Assembly (NCBI GenBank): GCA_003244145.1
Contig: QHBM01000024.1
Span: 1-64,000, forward strand
Source of the DNA: Chthoniobacterales bacterium
GTDB taxonomy: Bacteria > Verrucomicrobiota > Verrucomicrobiia > Chthoniobacterales > UBA10450
Reading direction: 5' to 3'
DNA length: 64,000 nt
A program made the translations under genes and the position numbers. The first letter of the stretch is position 1; each line of letters opens with the position of its first letter. Below are positions 60,910 through 64,000 of this stretch, piece by piece. The notes beneath the pieces are model-generated. The model worked only from the letters and a program-made list of their open reading frames with translations. It was not told the DNA's origin and did no database searches.

Positions 60910-62973
60910 TTACGCCGTCTTCACCCAGCAGCGCAACACTTCCGCCACGCTCCAGGCCTGCGCGATGCAACCGCCCGCCGTATGCGGCTCACGCGCGTCG
61001 AAAACTTCACTGATCGTGCCGATTCCATTTTCATTCATGCTTTCTGGAAAGCGCTCGAGGAATTTTCGGGCCGTTCCCTGTTCGTCCGGATGGACTTTCG
61101 ACCACGCGTCGATGAATGGCCCGATTAACCAGGCCCACACCGTCCCCTGATGATACGCGCCGTCACGCGAGCGCAGATCGCCGCCATAAATCGGTTTGTA
61201 ATCCGGATGCTTCGGCGACAACGACCGCAGACCGACCGGCGTGAGCAACTCTCGCTCTGCCACATCCACGACCGATCGCCAGCGCGACTCATCCAGCACC
61301 GGGTGATCGAGAGAGATGGCGAAAAGCTGATTCGGCCGGCAGGCCGAATCATTCGTGCCGCCGCCATCAACGTCCACGACATCGTAGAGATGTCCGCCTT
61401 CCTCAAACCAAAAGCGCCGGTTGAACGATTCGAGTGCGTGCCGCGCGTGTTCCTCGTAGCGGCTCGCCTCCGCGACGCTTCCCGTTTCCCGCAGCCAGCC
61501 TTCGAGAAGTTTCAGCGCGTTAAACCAAAGCGCGTTGATCTCCACCGCTTTCCCGCGCCGCGGCGTCACGACCCAATCGCCCATCTTCGCGTCCATCCAG
61601 GTGAGCTGATAACCTTCCTGTCCCTGAATCAGCAGCCCGTCCTCGGGATCGACGTGAATATTGAATTTTGTCCCGCGCAGATGGTGCTCGGCGATATCGA
61701 CCAGGATCGGCAACAGCTGCCGCAGCGTGATGCGATCCTCCGATTTTTTCAGGTAACGGCCCAGCGCGTGAAAAAACCAGAGGGTCGCGTCGGCCGTGTG
61801 ATAAAGGCCTTCCTTCTGGCGATCCGGGAACATGTTTGGGATCAATCCGTCGCGAACGTAATGCGCGAACGTGCGCAAAATATATCCCGCTTCCACGCAG
61901 CGGCCGGTGACCAGGGTCAATCCTTCCAGGCTGATCATGGTGTCGCGCCCCCAATCGGTGAACCAATGATACCCGGCGATGACGGTGCGAACTTCGTCGC
62001 CCGCGGCGTGGGCGCGCGCCGCTTCCTGAGCGCGGCCGGCCGGCGTGATGACAAATTGGTCGCCCGCAAAAACTAATTCCGCCGCGACGCCTTCGCGCGC
62101 ATCGGCGTCGGCATCGGCCAGCAGGCGGGCGCGACGCTCCCTCTCGGAAGCGAGCACTTCCGCCGGGTTCAGGACGTCGATGATGTCCCACGGTTCGGTC
62201 GAGCCGACCAGGGTCGCGGTTTTTTCATCGGCCAGCTCCACCTGGAAAAATCCCGGGCTCCAGAGTACGCCTTCGTGCGCGTAACCGCGCGCCTGTTCCG
62301 TGCGATACACCACCTGATGAATGGTCGATTGAGCGAGCGTGAACGCGGAAGCGTGCCCGAAAAGACGCATGCGGAGCGGTGGGAATTTCCGGCGCGGCGA
62401 AACAATTTTGTAGCGATCGTTTACCGCAATGAGTTTGTAAGGCTCGCCTAACGACACATCGACGGCATCCTCGTGATGGCGAAAATGAAACGCTGGTCTC
62501 AGCTCCAGCCGCGGCGGTTTTCCGCTCCCGATGATTTGATAACTGACGTGCACGGTATTTTGGAGGTGCGGAAGCAGAACGCGCTTCTCGATCACGAGAT
62601 CGCGCACGTGATAAATCCAGACCGGCATGCCGTCTTCGAGACGGAATTCGCACAGGTATTCCGCGCCGTGGAGATCGAGCTGGCCCCCGGCCCGCTCTTC
62701 CGCGCCTAACGAGACCACTTCGTTGTCGTCGAAGCGCAGGAATTCCGAGACGTGGTTCCACATCACGACACGCCCGAGCGGCGCGGGCAGCGCGGCGACC
62801 AGGATGCCGTGATATTTTCGCGTAATCGCTCCGGAGACCGTGCCCGACGCGTAGCCGCCGAGGCCGTTCGTCACGAGCCATTCGCGGTTGAGCAGAATCT
62901 CGCGCGACGGACGCGTGGGCTCCCAGGCCATCGACCGCACCACGACCGGATTACTGCTCGACTTTTCGTGCAT
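60910..62973 (-). CDS. amylo-alpha-1,6-glucosidase (glycogen debranching enzyme)
   Basis: 687 aa. The N-terminal GDE domain (LNREWLVTNGLGGYASGTVSG, TRKYHGILVAALPAPLGRVV) is followed by the (alpha/alpha)6 barrel with GYHWFTDWGRDTMISLEGLTLVTGR and NMFPDRQKEGLYHTADATLW; DGLIPN, TWMDAKMGDWVVTPR and RDGAYHQGTVWAWLIGPF are typical. It removes alpha-1,6 branches. Its start overlaps the trehalohydrolase gene by 23 bp, linking it to trehalose formation from glycogen. Confidence 0.93.
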   Translation of the reverse strand: MHEKSSSNPVVVRSMAWEPTRPSREILLNREWLVTNGLGGYASGTVSGAITRKYHGILVAALPAPLGRVVMWNHVSEFLRFDDNEVVSLGAEERAGGQLDLHGAEYLCEFRLEDGMPVWIYHVRDLVIEKRVLLPHLQNTVHVSYQIIGSGKPPRLELRPAFHFRHHEDAVDVSLGEPYKLIAVNDRYKIVSPRRKFPPLRMRLFGHASAFTLAQSTIHQVVYRTEQARGYAHEGVLWSPGFFQVELADEKTATLVGSTEPWDIIDVLNPAEVLASERERRARLLADADADAREGVAAELVFAGDQFVITPAGRAQEAARAHAAGDEVRTVIAGYHWFTDWGRDTMISLEGLTLVTGRCVEAGYILRTFAHYVRDGLIPNMFPDRQKEGLYHTADATLWFFHALGRYLKKSEDRITLRQLLPILVDIAEHHLRGTKFNIHVDPEDGLLIQGQEGYQLTWMDAKMGDWVVTPRRGKAVEINALWFNALKLLEGWLRETGSVAEASRYEEHARHALESFNRRFWFEEGGHLYDVVDVDGGGTNDSACRPNQLFAISLDHPVLDESRWRSVVDVAERELLTPVGLRSLSPKHPDYKPIYGGDLRSRDGAYHQGTVWAWLIGPFIDAWSKVHPDEQGTARKFLERFPESMNENGIGTISEVFDAREPHTAGGCIAQAWSVAEVLRCWVKTA

Positions 62974-64000
62974 GTCTCACCCTTGGTTTGCGGCGCGGTT
63001 TTGTTTGGGGAATTGCGCGAAGCGCGATGGCTGCTTCGCCTGGCAGCGACCAGCCCTCATCGGAAAACGGCTTGGCCGTCCCCGGACCACCGTAACGCGT
63101 ATCGTCGCTCGACCAAATCACATCCCATTGAAAACCGAACGGTGGCGCGAGGAGCGGCTCGGGTGAGGGGATCAATGGCTGTGGCGGTCCCAGGTTCACG
63201 ATGAATAATCGTTCGTCGTTCCGTTCGCCGAAATATCGAAGCACGAAACTGCGATCGCCGAGCACCGCGCCATCCACGCCTCCGGGAATTTGTTTTTGAA
63301 ATCGTGAATCCTCCCGGCGCAGCCGGATGAGGTCGCGATGCAGATCGTAGAACTGCGCTTGGGACTCGCGTTCGGCGAAGTCGAGCTTGCACTGTTCGAA
63401 CGTTTCCCGGGCGGTGGGATCGGGCAGCGCGCGTTGCACCTTCGCCGTAGCCAGCGAAGGAAACTGCGCGAGGAAATCGAAGCGCCCACCGCGAATGGCA
63501 TCCCGCAGATTTTCGTCGCCCACATCGGTGAAAAAGACGAACGGAGTTGACGCGCCGAACTCTTCGCCTTGAAAGAGCAGCGGCGTCCAGGGCCCGAGCA
63601 AAAGCAGCGCGGTCATCGCGCGATACGAGCCGGGCGAAGATTCAAAGCGCATGCGCACGCCCTGCGCACTGTTGGAGACCTGGTCGTGATTTTCGAGGAA
63701 ACAGACGAAGGCCGCCGGATGCGCTCCGAGGGCAGGCATGCCGCGCTCCGCGTCCTGCCACCAGTAGGGCTGGCCTTGAAAAAGGTATCCGTACTTCGCT
63801 GCCGACATAAATTCCTGCGGCCGGCCCCGGTAATCGGAGTAGTAGGCTTCGTGTCGGCCCGTCAACGTTACATACGCGCTGTGATGGAAGTCGTCGTTCC
63901 ACAAACCATCGAGATCGTCGCCCCCTTCGCTCCGCCGCCGGATCAACTTCGTTTCCTGCGGCTCGTTTTCCGCCACAAGAATAATCGAGCGGCTGCCCGC
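62951..64000 (-). CDS. treZ: malto-oligosyltrehalose trehalohydrolase C-terminus, N-terminus beyond window
   Basis: The frame is open to the window edge; about 349 residues are visible. Family features: ILVAENEPQETKLI, DGLWNDDFHHSAYVTLTGRHEAYYSDY, FLENHDQVSNSAQGVRM (GH13 Asp/His site), LLLLGPWTPLLFQGEEFGASTPFVFFTD. These match TreZ, which releases trehalose from maltooligosyl-trehalose. A full TreZ is about 580-600 aa, so the N-terminal third lies outside. The partner treY is not visible; it may lie upstream. Confidence 0.88.
   Translation of the reverse strand, partial: AGSRSIILVAENEPQETKLIRRRSEGGDDLDGLWNDDFHHSAYVTLTGRHEAYYSDYRGRPQEFMSAAKYGYLFQGQPYWWQDAERGMPALGAHPAAFVCFLENHDQVSNSAQGVRMRFESSPGSYRAMTALLLLGPWTPLLFQGEEFGASTPFVFFTDVGDENLRDAIRGGRFDFLAQFPSLATAKVQRALPDPTARETFEQCKLDFAERESQAQFYDLHRDLIRLRREDSRFQKQIPGGVDGAVLGDRSFVLRYFGERNDERLFIVNLGPPQPLIPSPEPLLAPPFGFQWDVIWSSDDTRYGGPGTAKPFSDEGWSLPGEAAIALRAIPQTKPRRKPRVRHARKVEQ

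Overview
The window is a 64 kb piece of a GC-rich (roughly 60%) Gram-negative bacterial chromosome. Both edges cut a gene: gyrB on the left and a trehalohydrolase-like gene on the right. A PSD/PSS pair, lpxK, a split type II secretion (T2SS) locus, ECF sigma factors next to a Ser/Thr kinase, and surface-protein tails of the form LPPGxYTAIxxGxxNTTG suggest a soil Verrucomicrobiota of the Chthoniobacter/Udaeobacter type. This placement is an inference from gene content; no rRNA or marker tree is available here.

Layout. 1-4.5 kb: gyrB, phospholipid synthesis (psd-pssA), a sugar nucleotidyltransferase and a DoxX protein. 4.5-10.1 kb: a large secreted BNR/sortilin-like repeat protein, a PilT-like ATPase and an FTR1 iron permease. 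10.2-18.5 kb: a T2SS locus in two convergent units, gspH-I-J-K-L-M plus one gene on + and gspF-unknown-gspG on -. 18.5-32.8 kb: housekeeping genes (mpg, mnmA, cutA, a VanX-like dipeptidase, acsA, dodecin, an rRNA methyltransferase, thrB, lpxK), a stand-alone LigD-type polymerase and a DMT transporter. 32.8-35.2 kb: a gene of about 180 codons split by a 1.85 kb insertion. 35.3-38.8 kb: an organophosphate transporter, a radical SAM protein, tRNA-Ser(UGA) and an L,D-transpeptidase. 38.8-43.74 kb: an accessory block of small genes all on the minus strand, with two attC-like sites and a third recombination core; I read at least its right part as an integron cassette cluster without integrase (CALIN). 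44-54.2 kb: aromatic amino-acid catabolism (hppD-hmgA, phhA) with pterin supply genes (folE and a triple-domain PTPS protein), interrupted by an ECF sigma factor/Ser-Thr kinase pair. 54.2-64 kb: a UbiA-like protein, a methyltransferase, an ECF sigma factor with a DUF4349 anti-sigma-like partner, an L,D-transpeptidase, an MscS channel and glycogen/trehalose enzymes.

How genes work together. FolE and the PTPS fusion lie next to phenylalanine hydroxylase, which needs a reduced pterin; HppD and HmgA then continue tyrosine breakdown. The two halves of the T2SS locus share a terminator region at 15.43-15.46 kb. Repeat families are conspicuous: BIME/REP-like hairpins in three intergenic gaps, a 159 bp element with 35 bp inverted ends, and a 9-mer (RCCTAACGA) present 18 times in 64 kb, about ten times more than base composition predicts by hand estimate.
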